NCBI RefSeq assembly: GCF_001746365.1
Contig: NZ_MJAJ01000010.1
Location: 1 to 64,000 of the forward strand
Direction: 5' to 3'
Origin: Streptomyces sp. LUP30
GTDB lineage: Bacteria > Actinomycetota > Actinomycetes > Streptomycetales > Streptomycetaceae
Length of the DNA stretch: 64,000 nt
Below are positions 61,854 through 64,000 of the stretch, one piece after another (position 1 is the stretch's first letter; the number at the start of each line of letters is the position of its first letter). Both the position numbers and the translations under genes were made by a program. The notes beneath the pieces were generated by a model. The model was not told the DNA's origin. It did no database searches and saw only the letters and a list, made by a program, of their open reading frames with translations.

Positions 61854-63989
61854 TCAGCCCGTCGCGTCCACCAGGGCCAGTTCGTGGAGCCGGTCCGGCG
61901 GGCCCGGGCGGGCGTAGTACCAGCCCTGGGCGGTGTCGCAGCCCAGTATCCGCAGCTGCTCCGCCTGCGCGCCGGTCTCCACGCCCTCCACCGTGACCGC
62001 GAGGTCCAGACTGTGGGCGAGCGAGACGATCCCCTCGACGATCTTGAGGTCGACCGGGTCCGCGGGGAACTGCTGCATGCCCTGCGTGAAGGAGCGGTCC
62101 AGCTTGAGGACGCTCACCGGGAGCCGGCGCAGGTTGGCCAGGTTGGAGTAGCCGGTCCCGAAGTCGTCCAGGGCGATGTCGACGCCCATCTCGGCGAGCC
62201 GGCGCAGTGGCTTGAGCAGGTCGTCGTCGGCGCCGATCAACGCCGACTCCGTCACCTCCAGGCACAGGGCCTCCGGCCGCACGCCCGCGCGTTCGAGGAT
62301 GTCGACGGTGTCCTGCACCAGGCCGGGATGGGTGAGCTAGCACGGGGAGAGGTTGACGTTGATGCGCAGCGGGTCGGTGTCGCCGGTGCGCTCACGCCAC
62401 TCGCCGGCCTGACGGACGGACTCCTCCATGACCCAGCGGCCCAGCGGCACGATCAGCCCGGTGTGCTCGGCGAGCGGGATGAAGCGGTCGGGGCCGAGCA
62501 CCCCGTGCTGGGGGTGCAGCCAGCGGACCAGGGCCTCGGCGCCGCGCACACTGCCGTCGCCGAGGTGCACCAGCGGCTGGTACTCGATGAAGAACTCACC
62601 GCGTTCGAGGGCCGCCGGAAGCGCCGTGGTCAGTCCGTGCCGGGTGATCGCCCGGGCGTCCGCCTCCGGGTCGGCGAGCTCGAAGCGGTTGCCGCCCGCC
62701 GACTTGGCCCGGTACATGGTGATGTCGGCGCTGCGCAGCACCTCGGCCGCGCTGCGCTCCCCCGCCGGGCCCTCGACGATGCCGATGCTGCCGCGCACGG
62801 TCAGCTCCCGGCCGTCGATGCTCACCGGGGCGACCAGGACGTTCATGATGCGCGCGGCGAGTTCGTCGACCTCGTGGCGGGTGTCGGGGCCGGTGGTCAG
62901 CGCGACGAACTCGTCGCCGCCGAGCCGGGCGACCATCTCACCGGGTGCGGTCGCGCACGACTGCAGCCGGTCCGCGACCTCGACGAGCAGCCGGTCCCCG
63001 GCAGCGTGACCGAGGCTGTCATTGATGGTCTTGAAGCCGTCCAGGTCGAGGTAGCACAGCCCGAAGCGCTTGCCCTCGCCGGCGCCGAGCACCTTCTCCA
63101 GGCGCTCGAAGAACAGCGTGCGGTTGGGCAGGCCGGTGAGCGCGTCATGGGTGGCCTCGTACCGCAGCCTCAGGTTGAGCAGCCGGCGCTCGGTGGTGTC
63201 CTCCATCAGGGCCAGCGTGTACTGCGGTTCGCCGTCGGCGTCCCGCAGCAGGGAGACCGTCAGGTTGGTCCACAGGACCGTTCCGTCGGGCCGGCTGAAC
63301 GCCTTCTCCGTGTGGTAGTGCTCGCGTTCGCCGCGGACGAGTTCGTCGTAGAGCTTCCAGGTCTGGGGCGCGTCCTCGGGATGGGTGAGGTCCTGGACCC
63401 TGCGGCCCCGCAGGGTCTGCTCGGAGCCGCCGAACATGCGCAGCAACGCCCCGTTGATCTGCAGGACGTTGCCGTCGAGGTCGGCGATGCCGATCCCTAT
63501 CGCCGCGCCCTCGAAGACCGCCCGGAAGCGCGCCTCGCTCGCGTGCAGCGCCTGGGCGACGACGCCCTGGGCGCGCAACGCGGCCTGGGAGATGGCCTCC
63601 TGTTCGGCGAGCGTGCGCTCGCGCAGGGCCCGCGCGAAGCCCGCCGCCATGGCGTGCTGGAGTCGCGAGGCGCGGACGCGCAGCCCCTCCTGGGGACCGT
63701 CCTCGCCGCAGTACAGCACCAGGTAGGCGTCGACGCAGTCGAGGGAGTGGCTGAGCGCGTCGGGGTCCGTGCAGTGCGCGTCGACCAGGGCCGCGCCGAC
63801 TTCCTTGCCGGTCTCGGCGTCGAAGCCCCGCGCCAGCAGCGCCCCGCGCAGCCGCCGCGCCAACGGCAGCAGCCGTTCCTCCAGTTCGGGCCGGGTCAAC
63901 GACGTCGAGGTCACCGGGTACACGGCCCGGCTCCAGATCGTCGCGAACCGCCGCAGTCTGTCCTCCGGCCCGTCCGGCTCCGCGGTCAC
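61854..63989 (-). pseudogene. rmdA: RmdA-like PAS-GGDEF-EAL cyclic-di-GMP protein split by an in-frame amber codon
   Basis: A full-length frame of 711 codons from GTG 63989 is interrupted by TAG at 62339-62337. The first 550 codons encode an N-terminal region, a PAS domain (about 150-270), GGDEF (RLGGDEF, 355-361) and the start of EAL (GAEALVRW). The text then reads NVNLSPC-stop-LTHPGLVQ, where family members have SP-Arg-Gln-L: CGC-CAG became TGC-TAG, two C-to-T changes. The rest (ALDDFGTGYSNL, VEGVETGAQAEQL) continues intact in the same frame. RmdA makes and breaks cyclic-di-GMP and affects differentiation. Likely a nonfunctional phosphodiesterase half, unless the stop is read through or a sequence error. 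The first part could still act as a diguanylate cyclase. Confidence 0.9.
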
Positions 63990-64000
63990 GACGTACGCCC

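Overview
The window looks like part of a Streptomyces chromosome. G+C is very high, codon third positions are almost always G or C, GTG starts are frequent, and the gene families are typical of the genus: CebR-type control of cellulases, SpoIIE-type phosphatases, a sigma-R type promoter, ergothioneine synthesis, an RmdA-like GGDEF/EAL protein, and the b558-type succinate dehydrogenase found in actinomycetes. From memory, the order thioredoxin/reductase, egtABCD, ornithine-lipid genes, sdhCAB and rmdA resembles the SCO0884-SCO0928 region of S. coelicolor; this was not checked. No rRNA, tRNA, insertion sequence, prophage or CRISPR array was recognised.

Layout. 1-6.4 kb is a plant-polysaccharide block: the end of a GH48 cellobiohydrolase, a GH12-CBM2 endoglucanase behind a perfect CebR operator, a CebR-like LacI regulator, then GH43-CBM6 and GH27-CBM13 hemicellulases on the other strand. 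7-14.6 kb is regulatory: two MarR/SpoIIE-phosphatase pairs, an alpha/beta hydrolase, a Ser/Thr kinase whose extracellular domain resembles the LecA lectin fold, another MarR and a TPR protein. 14.9-20.7 kb holds a PepSY membrane protein, peptide deformylase, a flavin disulfide reductase divergent from a thioredoxin behind a sigma-R type promoter, and an aldehyde dehydrogenase. 21-31.4 kb holds a LacI regulator, a self-contained TetR/FAD-monooxygenase operon with a leaderless, operator-embedded promoter, a TetR/FMN-reductase divergent pair, an FkbM methyltransferase, an esterase, a PucR-type regulator and a two-component system.

31.4-41 kb holds an MFS exporter/MarR pair, an FGE-fold protein, a lipoprotein, a membrane SpoIIE phosphatase, a GH43-CBM42 arabinofuranosidase, an NfeD-like/flotillin pair, a PemK/MazF-like protein whose start codon lies inside a long inverted repeat, and a microbial PARG. 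41.5-45.9 kb is the overlapping ergothioneine operon egtABCD. 45.9-52.9 kb holds an orphan sugar-binding lipoprotein behind a DasR-like operator, dodecin, a HAD phosphatase, a flavin oxidoreductase, a class II UvrA and an SDR reductase. 53-58.6 kb (minus strand) holds ornithine-lipid acyltransferases and sdhCAB, with a divergent LysR gene. The end holds an NmrA-type protein, a second LysR, an NTF2-like protein and an RmdA-like GGDEF/EAL gene broken by an in-frame amber codon.

Themes. Secreted glycoside hydrolases sit under short palindromic operators (CebR type, CGAA/TTCG type, DasR type) that tie expression to sugar supply. A second theme is redox and thiol defence: thioredoxin, disulfide reductase, ergothioneine, FMN reductase, dodecin. 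The least conventional items are the kinase with a lectin-like sensor, the paired MarR/SpoIIE modules with different metal-site substitutions, the inverted repeat over the PemK/MazF-like start, and the split cyclic-di-GMP enzyme.
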